Shown here one piece after another: positions 24,620 through 33,939 of a DNA stretch of 64,000 nt. The DNA is from Spirochaetales bacterium UBA6872 (lineage in GTDB: Bacteria > Spirochaetota > Spirochaetia > Sphaerochaetales > Sphaerochaetaceae). Both the position numbers and the translations under genes were made by a program. The stretch's first letter is position 1, and every line of letters starts with the position of its first letter. The stretch is taken from assembly GCA_002452215.1 (NCBI GenBank), contig DKCO01000027.1, positions 62,193-126,192 of the forward strand, written 5' to 3'. The notes beneath the pieces were generated by a model, which was given only the letters and a program-made list of their open reading frames with translations, searched no databases and was not told the DNA's origin.

Positions 24620-27435
24620 CCTTTTAGATACCTTTGCAAATATTGGCCTGTGTAGCTCTCTTTGACTTTTGCAACATCCTCAGGAGTTCCCTTTGCAACT
24701 ACAGTGCCACCACCATCGCCTCCATCTGGCCCAAGATCTACTATGTAATCGGCACATTTTATCACATCAAGATTATGCTCAATCAAGATAACAGTGTTTC
24801 CTTGGTCCACTAGCTTTTGCAATACTTCGAGGAGTTTTTTCACATCAGCAAAATGAAGCCCTGTAGTTGGTTCGTCAAGAATATATAAAGTATTTCCAGT
24901 CTGGATCTTGGAAAGTTCTAGAGCAAGCTTTACTCTTTGAGCCTCACCTCCTGATAAGGTAAGAGCGCTTTGCCCTAAAGTGACATAATCCAAGCCAACA
25001 TCCATCAACGTTTGCAATTTTCTCATAATCCTAGGATGAGACGAGAAGAAATTATATGCCTCCGAAACTGTCATATCCAAAACATCTGAAATATTCTTGC
25101 CCTTGTATGTCACAGCCAATGTCTCTTTATTGTATCTCTTTCCTCCGCACACATCACACTTTACGTAAACATCTGGAAGAAAATGCATCTCGATTTTCAA
25201 CGTGCCATCGCCAGAGCAATTCTCACATCTTCCACCGGGGACATTGAATGAGAAACGACCTGACTTATACCCTCTGATCTTTGCTTCAGGCATAGTTGCA
25301 AACAACTCTCGGATTGGAGTAAAGAGATCAACGTATGTTGCTGGATTCGATCTAGGTGTCCTACCAATTGGGCTTTGGTCTATCGATATTATCTTATCTA
25401 TATTCTCAATGCCAGTAAGTAGTTTGTAACCATCGAAATTGTCTCTCTTTTTCTCAAGTCTTCTCTTTGCAGCTGGAAGCAAAATCTCATTCAAGAATGT
25501 AGATTTTCCAGAACCTGATACTCCAGTAATTACAGAAAAAGTCCCAAGTGGGATATCCACATCGATATTTTTTAGATTGTTCTTTTTGCAACCTTTAATT
25601 GAAATACAATTGCCATTTCCAATGCGTCTTTTAAGTGGAACTTCTATTTTCAGTTTGCCAGAGAGGAATTGCCCTGTAATGGAATTAGGATTTGCCTCAA
25701 TCTCGCATGGAGTGCCCTTTGCTATTACTCTACCCCCCATTTCTCCAGCTCCTGGCCCAAGGTCCACAACATAGTCGGCTTCTCTGATTGTATCCTCATC
25801 ATGCTCAACAACCAAGACTGTGTTTCCGAGATCTCTGAGGTTCTTTAATGTATCGATAAGCTTCTGGTTATCTCTTTGATGTAGTCCAATTGATGGCTCA
25901 TCAAGAACATACAAAACCCCAGATAGTGCTGATCCGATTTGTGTTGCAAGCCTTATTCTTTGCGCCTCGCCACCCGAAAGAGTTGCAGCGCTCCTATATA
26001 AAGTCAAATACCCCAGCCCAACGTTCTTCAAGAACATTAACCTGCTTGTTATTTCACGCAAGATCAAGTTGGCAATATCCTTCTCTACAGGTGTCAAATC
26101 AAGGCTATCGAAGAATCTCAAGCTATCGTCGACAGATAGTCTAGTTGCATCCATTATGTTCTTTTTCCCCACAAAGACAGAAAGCGCTTCCTTTCTAAGT
26201 CTGTCGCCATGGCATTTTTTACAGACAAATTCGCTTTTGAAACTATCCATCCACATTCTTATTTGCATGGAATATGTGCTTTTATATCGCCTTTCAAGCT
26301 CAGGGATTATACCCTCGAAAATATCAAACTTCTTTGTTTTTTCGCCTTTTGTATTCTCGTAGACATAACTGAATTTTTCGCCACCTCCATATAGAAGGAT
26401 ATTGAGAAAAGACTGAGGCAAATTCTCAATCGGATCCGAGAGGCTGAATCCATAATGTTTGTAAAGCCCTTCTATCTCAGAGCGATAATAGTTTGCTGTA
26501 GGTTTATGCGTCTTTATTGCTCCCTGGTTATAGCTAAGAGACTTGTCAGGGATTATCTTGTCTGGATCGAATGAGATTGTTACACCAAGCCCATTGCATT
26601 CAGGACATGCACCAATAGGAGAATTGAATGAGAAAAACCTTGGCTCAACGGGAGGAAAGGCAATACCGCAATAAGGACATGAATTCTTTTCGCTATAAAG
26701 ATCTATCTTTCCCTCATCAAAGTAATCTACCTCAACGAGACCATTTGAAAGCTCACAGCATCTCTCAATAGCATCAGAGATCCTTGTCCTTTCGCTTCTT
26801 TCTATCTTTATTCTATCGACAACGATAGAAATATTGTGCTTCATTTTCTTTTCCAAGCTTGGGATACCATCTTCAAGTGAATAAGTCTTACCATCGATTT
26901 TCGCTTTCAAATATCCCATTTTCAAGCTATCTTCCAAGATTTGCTTGAATTCACCCTTTTTCTCTCTGGCAATTGGCGCCAAAAGCACTATTCTCGAGCC
27001 TTCATCATGAGAAAAGATAAAATCTATGATCTGGTCAACTGATGTTTCGGATATCTCTCGTCCGCACTGTGGACAATGAATTTTACCAATCCTAGCCCAG
27101 AGCAGTCTGTAATAATCATAGATCTCTGTAACTGTTCCAACTGTTGATCTTGGGTTTCTATTTGTCGACTTTTGTTCTATTGCAATTGCAGGCGAAAGCC
27201 CTTCAATTAGATCCACATCCGGCTTTTCCATTCTTCCAAGGAACATTCTTGCGTAACTTGAAAGAGACTCCATATAGCGCCTTTGGCCTTCAGCAAATAT
27301 CGTATCAAAAGCAAGAGAGCTCTTTCCTGAGCCCGATAGTCCAGTAATTACAACAAGGCTATCTTTCGGAAGAGCAATGTCTATATTTTTCAGATTATGT
27401 TCCCTTGCACCGCGGACAACAATCATATTATTCAT
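24616..27435 (-). CDS. uvrA: Excinuclease ABC subunit UvrA
   Basis: This is the damage-recognition ATPase of nucleotide excision repair. The 939-residue product has two ABC modules, Walker A in GLSGSGKSSLAF (about 31-42) and GVSGSGKSTFL (about 636-646), two LSGGEAQR signatures, and zinc-finger Cys pairs (CPQCG; CPYCG...CPECNG; CENCSGDG...CDVCGG). It overlaps ispG (8 bp) and lptD (4 bp). Confidence 0.97.
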   Translation of the reverse strand: MNNMIVVRGAREHNLKNIDIALPKDSLVVITGLSGSGKSSLAFDTIFAEGQRRYMESLSSYARMFLGRMEKPDVDLIEGLSPAIAIEQKSTNRNPRSTVGTVTEIYDYYRLLWARIGKIHCPQCGREISETSVDQIIDFIFSHDEGSRIVLLAPIAREKKGEFKQILEDSLKMGYLKAKIDGKTYSLEDGIPSLEKKMKHNISIVVDRIKIERSERTRISDAIERCCELSNGLVEVDYFDEGKIDLYSEKNSCPYCGIAFPPVEPRFFSFNSPIGACPECNGLGVTISFDPDKIIPDKSLSYNQGAIKTHKPTANYYRSEIEGLYKHYGFSLSDPIENLPQSFLNILLYGGGEKFSYVYENTKGEKTKKFDIFEGIIPELERRYKSTYSMQIRMWMDSFKSEFVCKKCHGDRLRKEALSVFVGKKNIMDATRLSVDDSLRFFDSLDLTPVEKDIANLILREITSRLMFLKNVGLGYLTLYRSAATLSGGEAQRIRLATQIGSALSGVLYVLDEPSIGLHQRDNQKLIDTLKNLRDLGNTVLVVEHDEDTIREADYVVDLGPGAGEMGGRVIAKGTPCEIEANPNSITGQFLSGKLKIEVPLKRRIGNGNCISIKGCKKNNLKNIDVDIPLGTFSVITGVSGSGKSTFLNEILLPAAKRRLEKKRDNFDGYKLLTGIENIDKIISIDQSPIGRTPRSNPATYVDLFTPIRELFATMPEAKIRGYKSGRFSFNVPGGRCENCSGDGTLKIEMHFLPDVYVKCDVCGGKRYNKETLAVTYKGKNISDVLDMTVSEAYNFFSSHPRIMRKLQTLMDVGLDYVTLGQSALTLSGGEAQRVKLALELSKIQTGNTLYILDEPTTGLHFADVKKLLEVLQKLVDQGNTVILIEHNLDVIKCADYIVDLGPDGGDGGGTVVAKGTPEDVAKVKESYTGQYLQRYLKG

Positions 27436-28471
27436 TTTCTATCGCCTCAAACAGAATCTTCTCTGCTTCATCCAAATCCTTGGCTGTCGCAAAATGAGTA
27501 CCTTTCTTATATAGATAAATCTTTGTTCCAAACCCTGATACAGCAAAAGTTGCATTTTTCGCCTCTCCAGGCCCATTTACAGTACAACCCATTATTGCAA
27601 CAGAAATATCCTTATCACAAGAAAGAAGCTTCATTTGGACTCTTTCCAAAAAAGCTTGGCTGTCAAAAGTATGCCTGCCACAACGCGGGCAAGCAATGAT
27701 TCTTACTCCGCTTTTCCTCAATCCAAGAGTTCTTAGTATTTCGGATCCCGCCACTATTTCATCCTCTATTGGACCATTTATCGAGACTCTGATCGTATCG
27801 CCAATGCCTTCGGAAAGAAGGTTTCCAAGCGCCCATGTGGATCTGACAGAACTGATGATTGCGCTGCCAGCCTCTGTAACACCTAAATGCAATGGGTAGT
27901 CTGATAGAGAAGAAAACCTCCTGTTTGCTTCAATAGTCTTATTTATATCAGAGCTTTTCAATGAGACAACTATATTGGTAAAATCAAGTGACTCAAAGTC
28001 GTTTATATAATCCAGAGCAGATTCGACCATGACAGAAACATCATCCATCTTCTCATCATGCTTTGGCAAGGATCCTGTATTGAGTCCTATACGTATTGCA
28101 GCATTGTGGTCTTTTGCGCATCTTACAATCTCAGCGCTCTTCCATTTAGCACCTATATTTCCAGGATTTATCCGAATCTTGTCAGCACCGCATTCAAGTG
28201 CAAGCATAGCCATCTTGTAGTCAAAATGTATATCAGCAACAACTGGAATAACCGATTTAGAGCATATTTTCTTGAAATTGGGTGCATCCTTCTCTGAAAC
28301 AAACGAAAAGCGTATCAAATCGCATCCCAAAGAAGAAAGAAAAGCAATCCTCTCAATTATCGGCTCTGAATCTACTGAGCAAATAGCGCAATCATACATT
28401 GTTTGCACTCTAACTGGATAGTCCTTTCCGATACCAAGGCCTCTTACCATTGCAAATCTTTTGCTATTCAC
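27428..28471 (-). CDS. ispG: 4-hydroxy-3-methylbut-2-en-1-yl diphosphate synthase IspG
   Basis: This is the penultimate enzyme of the MEP isoprenoid pathway, an iron-sulfur protein making HMBPP. The 347-residue product shows a TIM-barrel part (PVVADIHFDYKMAMLALECGADKIRINPGNIG) and the C-terminal cluster motifs CPRCGRHTFD and MGCTVNGPGEA. It is the short two-domain bacterial form. The operon also holds uvrA and an unknown small gene. Confidence 0.95.
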   Translation of the reverse strand: MNSKRFAMVRGLGIGKDYPVRVQTMYDCAICSVDSEPIIERIAFLSSLGCDLIRFSFVSEKDAPNFKKICSKSVIPVVADIHFDYKMAMLALECGADKIRINPGNIGAKWKSAEIVRCAKDHNAAIRIGLNTGSLPKHDEKMDDVSVMVESALDYINDFESLDFTNIVVSLKSSDINKTIEANRRFSSLSDYPLHLGVTEAGSAIISSVRSTWALGNLLSEGIGDTIRVSINGPIEDEIVAGSEILRTLGLRKSGVRIIACPRCGRHTFDSQAFLERVQMKLLSCDKDISVAIMGCTVNGPGEAKNATFAVSGFGTKIYLYKKGTHFATAKDLDEAEKILFEAIENE

Positions 28472-28781
28472 TTAGTTTATAGAGCGAAACTTCGCTCCCC
28501 TCCCCAGCCTTGGCAATGATTGGCTCCCCTGGAAGATAAAGAACAAACTCCCCTTGCTTTGCTTTTATCACAGCTAGCGCTTCCATAGAAGAGGGATTTT
28601 CTCGCCAACTTGTTGCAAAGAAGGCCTCACCTTTGTTTACTGTAAAAAGATATGAACATGATCTATCTACAATAAAACTATTGAATTCAGGAATTTCATC
28701 TGAATCTTTCAACGCTATATTCTTTAGTTTCTCATCAAGTGAAAAGTATTCACGCAAATTGAGACATTTATCTGAAAGCAT
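28464..28781 (-). CDS. Conserved-looking small protein of unknown function
   Basis: The 105-residue product is predicted soluble and mixed alpha/beta, with one membrane-free hydrophobic core (SYLFTVNKGEAFFATSWRENPS, EFVLYLPGEPIIAKAGEGSEVSLYKL). I recognise no family. It overlaps ispG by 8 bp and is therefore probably translated with it. It follows coaX with a gap of about 50 bp. Confidence 0.6.
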   Translation of the reverse strand: MLSDKCLNLREYFSLDEKLKNIALKDSDEIPEFNSFIVDRSCSYLFTVNKGEAFFATSWRENPSSMEALAVIKAKQGEFVLYLPGEPIIAKAGEGSEVSLYKLSE

Positions 28782-28835
28782 AGTACAAATAATACAAAAA
28801 AATGGTTCACTTGTTAAATAGAATGGTAGATCAAA

Positions 28836-29600
28836 TCACTTATTAAGCTCAGCGATCAATGCCAGACCTCGTAGCGTATGGAATCCATCTATATAATCAA
28901 TACGCTTAATCAAAGGAGAAATCGTTTTCGACAGTCCTCCTGTTGCAATCACATAAAGCTTCTCTCCAAGCTCTTCCTCGCTTCTTTTTATGATTGAATC
29001 GACCATTCCAGCATAACCCATCATAATCCCAGCTCTTATAGAGCTTTGGCTATCACGTCCAAGAACCGACTCTGGAATCTTCAACTCGACTTGCGGAAGC
29101 TGGGCTGTATTTCCAAATAGCGCATTTACAGCTGTTACTAGACCGGGGGCAATTGCAACACCCTTCACTTCTCCATGCATGTTGACAGTCGAGAATGTAA
29201 GAGCTGTACCGAAATCGATTATCATCACGCTCTTGTCTTTATGAGCATAATGGCCATAAGCAAGATTGCAAAGCAAATCCGAGCCAAGCTCAGCAGGAAT
29301 CGAATCCTTATCAAGGCCTGTATTTACATCATGAGTCACGATTATCGGATCTTGGTTGAATATCCTTTTCATGTTTTTCTCGATTGACCTAGAGAGAAAA
29401 GGAACAACAGATGAAATTATGACCTTCTCTACATTATCGAAATCGATTCCAGTTGTTTTCAGAAGAGAATTGAATATGACAAAATACTCATCGCTAGTTT
29501 TCTTTTCATCGGTGCAAACCCTGAAATCGAAGAGCCATTTGCCATTATCAACTGCAGCTATGACAATATTTGTGTTCCCAATATCAACAGTAATCAACAT
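28836..29600 (-). CDS. coaX: Type III pantothenate kinase
   Basis: CoaX does the first step of CoA synthesis and is insensitive to CoA feedback. The 254-residue ASKHA-fold product has TVDIGNTNI (phosphate 1), IDFGTALTF (phosphate 2) and the ATGGLSK adenosine motif. I chose the ATG 7 codons inside the longest frame; the upstream part overlaps the end of the ABC-F gene. Confidence 0.93.
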   Translation of the reverse strand: MLITVDIGNTNIVIAAVDNGKWLFDFRVCTDEKKTSDEYFVIFNSLLKTTGIDFDNVEKVIISSVVPFLSRSIEKNMKRIFNQDPIIVTHDVNTGLDKDSIPAELGSDLLCNLAYGHYAHKDKSVMIIDFGTALTFSTVNMHGEVKGVAIAPGLVTAVNALFGNTAQLPQVELKIPESVLGRDSQSSIRAGIMMGYAGMVDSIIKRSEEELGEKLYVIATGGLSKTISPLIKRIDYIDGFHTLRGLALIAELNK

Positions 29601-29607
29601 AACACTA

Positions 29608-31245
29608 TTATAGCAATACAACGCCTCTGACGTCTTTATAAGCTTTATCTCTAAGCGCTTTCACGCCTGGATCAACAAGATAATCCTCGAAATTCATCAT
29701 CTTATCAATGATTCCATTTGGAGTGAATTCTATGATTCTATTTGCAATCGAGTCAACGAATTGATGGTCATGGGAATTGAACATAAGCATGCCTTTGAAA
29801 TTGATCAAGCCATCATTGAGAGCTTGTATTGACTCAAGATCCAAATGAGATGTTGGCTCATCAAATATCATGCAATTAGCTCCTTCAAGCATCATCTTCG
29901 CAAGAACAAGCCTTACTCTTTCCCCTCCTGAAAGAACAGATATCTTCTTCAATGCCTCGTCACCAGAGAAAAGCATTCTTCCCAGAAATGATCGAACGAA
30001 TGAGTCATCATCCTCTGTTGAGTATTGTTGAAGATATTCAGCCATAGTCTCATCTTCCTTGAACATCTTTGAATTGTCTTTTGGAAAATACGAGAGAGAT
30101 GTTGTGACTCCCCATGTAAATGTTCCTGAATCTTGCTCCATCTCGCCTGCGAGTATCTGGAATAATACTGTCTTCGCAAAGTGGTTTGGTCCAACAAACG
30201 CAATCTTGTCTGTTGGATTTACAAGAAGATTTAGGTTATCAAGGACTTTTACTCCATCAATTGTCTTCGTAAGCCCTTTTATCTCAAGGCAATTATTTCC
30301 AATTTCCCTGTTTGGCTTGAAGGCAACATATGGGAATCTTCTGCTTGATGGTTTTATATCATCAATTGTCAACTTATCAATAAGCTTTTTTCTGCTTGTT
30401 GCTTGCTTTGCCTTTGCAACGTTGGATGAGAAGCGCTGAATAAACTCCTTGAGTTCAGCAATCTTATCCTCTCGCCTCTTTTTCTCATCCTTAAGCTGTT
30501 TTGCTGCAAGTTGCGATGACTCATACCAGAAATCATAGTTTCCAACATATAGCTGTATCTTGCCATAATCAATATCGCAAATATGAGTACAAACTGTATT
30601 CAAAAAATGTCTATCATGTGAAACAACAATAACTGTGTTGTTGAAATTCTCAAGATAATCCTCAAGCCAATGAATCGATTCTAGATCCAAATGGTTTGTA
30701 GGTTCATCAAGCAAAAGAATATCTGGATTACCAAAAAGCGCCTGAGCCAAAAGAACTCGAACCTTAAGATTGTCCTCGATTTCCTCCATTTTTTTCTCAT
30801 GCATATCAACAGGAATACCAAGTCCATCAAGCATCTGGGCCGCATTTGCCTCGGCCTCCCATCCTCCAAGCTCAGCAAATTCCCCCTCAAGCTCGGCTGC
30901 TCTTATGCCATCCTCTTCAGAGAAATCAGCCTTGGAATAGATCTCATCTCTCTCTTGCATGACATCATAAAGCTTTTTGTATCCCATGATTACTGTATCG
31001 ATTACTCTATACTTGTTAAAAGCAAAATGGTCCTGTCTTAAAGTCGTCATCCTTTCGCCTGGAGTAATAACAACTTCACCAGTATCTGGTTCTATCTCTC
31101 CAGAAAGGATCTTGAGGAAAGTCGATTTTCCTGCACCATTTGCACCAATTATCCCATAGCAATTGCCTGGAGTAAATTTTATATTTACGTCCTTGAACAA
31201 GACTTGTGTACCATATGAAAGAGAAATATTCGATGCTGTTATCAT
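29608..31245 (-). CDS. ABC-F family ATPase (YbiT/YkpA-like)
   Basis: This 545-residue soluble protein has two ABC domains and no membrane segments. ABC-F proteins act on the ribosomal E site. NBD1 has GANGAGKSTFL and LLLDEPTNHLDLESIHWLEDYL, and a charged linker follows (about residues 240-300). NBD2 has LSGGERVRLVLAKMM and MIFDEPTSHLDLESI, but its P-loop reads GPNHFAKTVLF instead of GxNGxGKST. ATG 31245 has CAGGAG 5 bases upstream. It starts just after the tRNA terminator. Confidence 0.9.
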   Translation of the reverse strand: MITASNISLSYGTQVLFKDVNIKFTPGNCYGIIGANGAGKSTFLKILSGEIEPDTGEVVITPGERMTTLRQDHFAFNKYRVIDTVIMGYKKLYDVMQERDEIYSKADFSEEDGIRAAELEGEFAELGGWEAEANAAQMLDGLGIPVDMHEKKMEEIEDNLKVRVLLAQALFGNPDILLLDEPTNHLDLESIHWLEDYLENFNNTVIVVSHDRHFLNTVCTHICDIDYGKIQLYVGNYDFWYESSQLAAKQLKDEKKRREDKIAELKEFIQRFSSNVAKAKQATSRKKLIDKLTIDDIKPSSRRFPYVAFKPNREIGNNCLEIKGLTKTIDGVKVLDNLNLLVNPTDKIAFVGPNHFAKTVLFQILAGEMEQDSGTFTWGVTTSLSYFPKDNSKMFKEDETMAEYLQQYSTEDDDSFVRSFLGRMLFSGDEALKKISVLSGGERVRLVLAKMMLEGANCMIFDEPTSHLDLESIQALNDGLINFKGMLMFNSHDHQFVDSIANRIIEFTPNGIIDKMMNFEDYLVDPGVKALRDKAYKDVRGVVLL

Positions 31246-31254
31246 TTTTACTCC

Positions 31255-31292
31255 TGACAAAAAAATAAGACAGCGCAAAACTAACGCTGCCT
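31255..31292 (-). terminator. Terminator of the tRNA-Gln/Glu operon
   Basis: On the minus strand CAGCG-9 bases-CGCTG is followed by TCTTATTTTTTT. It lies directly after tRNA-Glu and before the ABC-F gene. Confidence 0.65.
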
Positions 31293-31294
31293 TA

Positions 31295-31366
31295 TAGTCC
31301 CTAGCGGAATCGAACCGCTATTTAGAGACTGAGAATCTCCCGTCCTAACCGTTAGACGAAGGGACC
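31295..31366 (-). tRNA. tRNA-Glu (anticodon CTC)
   Basis: Acceptor GGTCCCT pairs with AGGGACT (one G-U pair). The anticodon stem GGAGA/TCTCT encloses TTCTCAG with anticodon CTC, and the T-arm is AGCGGTTCGATTCCGCT. 72 nt; CCA not encoded. Confidence 0.93.
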
Positions 31367-31373
31367 AAATAAT

Positions 31374-31444
31374 CTGGGATGGAGGGATTTGAACCCCCAA
31401 AGGCAGAACCAGAATCTGCAGTGTTACCATTACACTACATCCCA
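31374..31444 (-). tRNA. tRNA-Gln (anticodon CTG)
   Basis: Acceptor TGGGATG pairs with CATCCCA. The anticodon stem GCAGA/TCTGC encloses TTCTGGT with anticodon CTG, and the T-arm is GGGGTTCAAATCCCTC. 71 nt; discriminator G; CCA not encoded. It lies 7 bases upstream of tRNA-Glu in one transcript. Confidence 0.93.
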
Positions 31445-31456
31445 ATCACTTCAAAG

Positions 31457-31486
31457 AGAATACGGTAATCGTGTTAGCAGTGTCAA
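31457..31486 (-). promoter_or_regulatory. tRNA operon promoter
   Basis: Minus-strand consensus TTGACA (31481-31486), 18-bp spacer, TATTCT (31457-31462), just upstream of tRNA-Gln. Confidence 0.75.
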
Positions 31487-31580
31487 TAGCTTTCACAAAA
31501 AAAGACCTCATAATTTTTCTAGCCTTTTTCCTTTCCAGACTTGTTGAAAATAACAGAAAAAGAAAACTTATGCAAGTGGC

Positions 31581-32594
31581 TTAAAAACTTTTAAAAGCAC
31601 TGACTCTTGCACTCGCACTGAGACTTTCATCATCAAAGTATCCATCTAAAAGATATCTATAGCCTAGGCCAGCAACCATTGCTCCATTGTCTGTACACAG
31701 CTTCAAAGAAGGAAAAGAAACTATATAGCCACCTTTTTCTAGATCCTTCAGCTCAGATCGAAGAAAAGAGTTTGCAGCCACACCTCCTCCAGCTGCGATT
31801 CTCTTCAGACCAGTATCTTTCAATGCAAGCTTTACTCTTTTCATCAAAATGCCTACAGCTTGTCGTTGAAATGATGCAGCTATATTTTCCGGAGTATCTT
31901 CTTTATCGCCATTCTTGAACTTCTCACGTTGGTTTATAACAGCTGTCTTCAATCCAGAGTAAGACATATCATATGGATGCTCTGTCCTGTCAAGCATCGG
32001 ACCAGGGAAAAGAAATGCACTTGCGTCGCCTGACTGGCTAAGCTTATCAATTGCGACACCACCAGGAAAACCAAGATCATAGAATTTCGCAACTTTATCA
32101 AAAGCCTCACCTATCGCATCATCAATAGTGGTTCCAAGCACATCGATCTTATCATAATCCTCGACTTTGCAAATAACAGTGTGTCCTCCAGAGACCAATA
32201 TGCCAAGATATGGATACTCAAGAGGATTCTCGATTTGAGATGCATACAAATGTGCTCTTATATGATCGATTCCAACGAAAGGTATCGAAAGAGCTGTCGC
32301 AAAAGCCTTAGCAAAATTAACACCAACAAGGAGGGACCCTAAAAGCCCAGGACGTGATGTAACAGCAACAGCATCTATGTCCTTTTTCTCAAGCCCAGCC
32401 TGCCTTATAGATGCATCCACAACCTGTGCAATCCACTCTGTATGAAGCCTCGATGCCAACTCTGGAACGACTCCCTGATAGGGCTTATGAAGCTCGATTT
32501 GAGTCGCAATAACATTCGACAGAATCTCTCGGCCATCCCTTACTATAGCAGCTGAGCACTCATCACAACTGGTTTCTATTCCAAGTACATTCAT
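31581..32594 (-). CDS. tsaD: tRNA N6-adenosine threonylcarbamoyltransferase TsaD
   Basis: TsaD transfers the threonylcarbamoyl group to A37 of ANN-reading tRNAs with TsaB and TsaE. The 337-residue ASKHA-fold product has GIETSCDECS, the metal ligands H111 and H115 (DHIRAHLYA), LVSGGHT and AAGGGVAANSFLR. Its ATG overlaps the stop of a small upstream gene (TAATG). Confidence 0.96.
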   Translation of the reverse strand: MNVLGIETSCDECSAAIVRDGREILSNVIATQIELHKPYQGVVPELASRLHTEWIAQVVDASIRQAGLEKKDIDAVAVTSRPGLLGSLLVGVNFAKAFATALSIPFVGIDHIRAHLYASQIENPLEYPYLGILVSGGHTVICKVEDYDKIDVLGTTIDDAIGEAFDKVAKFYDLGFPGGVAIDKLSQSGDASAFLFPGPMLDRTEHPYDMSYSGLKTAVINQREKFKNGDKEDTPENIAASFQRQAVGILMKRVKLALKDTGLKRIAAGGGVAANSFLRSELKDLEKGGYIVSFPSLKLCTDNGAMVAGLGYRYLLDGYFDDESLSASARVSAFKSF

Positions 32595-32818
32595 TAAAAT
32601 CTATCCTGCAAATCAATATCGACAAACTCACAATCAAGGAGATTCTCAAGATTAAAAGCAACATTGCTCTCAAAAATATAATTAAATACATCCTTGCTCC
32701 AAGGGACACCCGTCTGAGGCCCCTCGTTTTTGGACTTGTCTATGATATATCTAAACAAATCCAACTCTCCATAATCTCCACCAATATCTATATCATCTAT
32801 CTTTATTTCTTCAATCAT
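32594..32818 (-). CDS. Small acidic protein of unknown function
   Basis: This 74-residue soluble, Asp/Glu/Ile-rich protein (IEEIKIDDIDIGGDYGELDLFR) has no recognised family. I took the ATG at 32818, with AGGA about 9 bases upstream, over a TTG six codons earlier. Its TAATG overlap with tsaD makes it look real and co-translated. Confidence 0.6.
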   Translation of the reverse strand: MIEEIKIDDIDIGGDYGELDLFRYIIDKSKNEGPQTGVPWSKDVFNYIFESNVAFNLENLLDCEFVDIDLQDRF

Positions 32819-32890
32819 AATAAAACATCCTAGCAAGCAAGTGCTTACTTATTACAATAATATAATCAATGAACACACAATTAACAACAA

Positions 32891-33748
32891 TTAGCGATTA
32901 TTCTCCAACCTTGAAATCAAATAAATTGAAGCAAAACCAATAACAAACAATAGAACAGTCGGAAAAATATTATCCAAAGTTGGAAAACCAGGAAAAACAG
33001 ATGCAATGCTACCAAGAAGAAAACCAAGAATAATCATATATGTTGCTTTTGGATGCATTCTCATAGCCCATGAAAGAAAACCTGTCAAAGCAAATGTACC
33101 TAGCAAAACGCCAGTAATCAGTGGAAGTAGCACAAGCACCTCAAAATGCGATATAGCCTCAAGTATTGGCTGGTAAAGGCCCAACACAACAAGAAGATAT
33201 GATGTTGATATCCCAGGAAGAACAAAACCAATAGAGATAATAACACCAGCAAATAGTTGCAAGGCTATTGACTTTAAATTTAAATCAAGCGTTGGATTTA
33301 ATGCTCCATCTGGCAAGATGCCGATCAAATAAACGGCCAAGAGGCCAAAAGCAACGCACAAAAGATATAAAAAATGGACAAAAATCGACTTCGCACTTGG
33401 CTCAAGCCTCTCTATTTGAGCATCTTTTACCATCATCGGGATTGTACCAATAACAGCACCAATAAAAAAATACATTACTGTGACATGGAATTTTGAAAGC
33501 AATGAAGCAATTGGCTTTGAAGCAACGAAAATGCCGATGAGAGCAAATAGTCCAAAAACAAAAAGAAACAATAGCGACTTTTTAAAGCTCTCTTTTCTCA
33601 GCAAACCAGGGACACTATCGATCAAATGATCATACTCTCCAAGAATCATTGCCATAGAACCGCCAGAAACACCAGGAACTGTCATCGTAGAACCAACGAC
33701 AAATCCTTTGATTGCTAAAACCAAATTGTCCTTTAAAACACTTATCAT
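32891..33748 (-). CDS. DUF368 family undecaprenyl-phosphate translocase (PopT-like)
   Basis: This is a polytopic inner-membrane protein of 286 residues from ATG 33748, with about eight hydrophobic segments. The DUF368 signature is FVVGSTMTVPGVSGGSMAMILGEYDHLID near the N-terminus, repeated in degenerate form as GVIISIGFVLPGISTSYLLVVLGLYQPILEA. DUF368 proteins (PopT) have been shown to recycle undecaprenyl phosphate across the membrane for cell-envelope synthesis. A longer frame with 24 extra N-terminal residues exists but starts before the conserved region. Confidence 0.85.
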   Translation of the reverse strand: MISVLKDNLVLAIKGFVVGSTMTVPGVSGGSMAMILGEYDHLIDSVPGLLRKESFKKSLLFLFVFGLFALIGIFVASKPIASLLSKFHVTVMYFFIGAVIGTIPMMVKDAQIERLEPSAKSIFVHFLYLLCVAFGLLAVYLIGILPDGALNPTLDLNLKSIALQLFAGVIISIGFVLPGISTSYLLVVLGLYQPILEAISHFEVLVLLPLITGVLLGTFALTGFLSWAMRMHPKATYMIILGFLLGSIASVFPGFPTLDNIFPTVLLFVIGFASIYLISRLENNR

Positions 33749-33939
33749 CGCTTCTATGTTACACACCACGACAGTAAAAATACAACATGAAACAAAAGCT
33801 ATGCACAACTTTTTCCGCAATTTAACAAGTTTGCAATAAAAAATCCTTTTAGTAGTCTTTGTTATACCTTAGAATAAAATGTGACGAATCTAATTAAAGG
33901 AGATAAGAGGGTTACTGAAGGAATTTCTCTTGATTAAGT

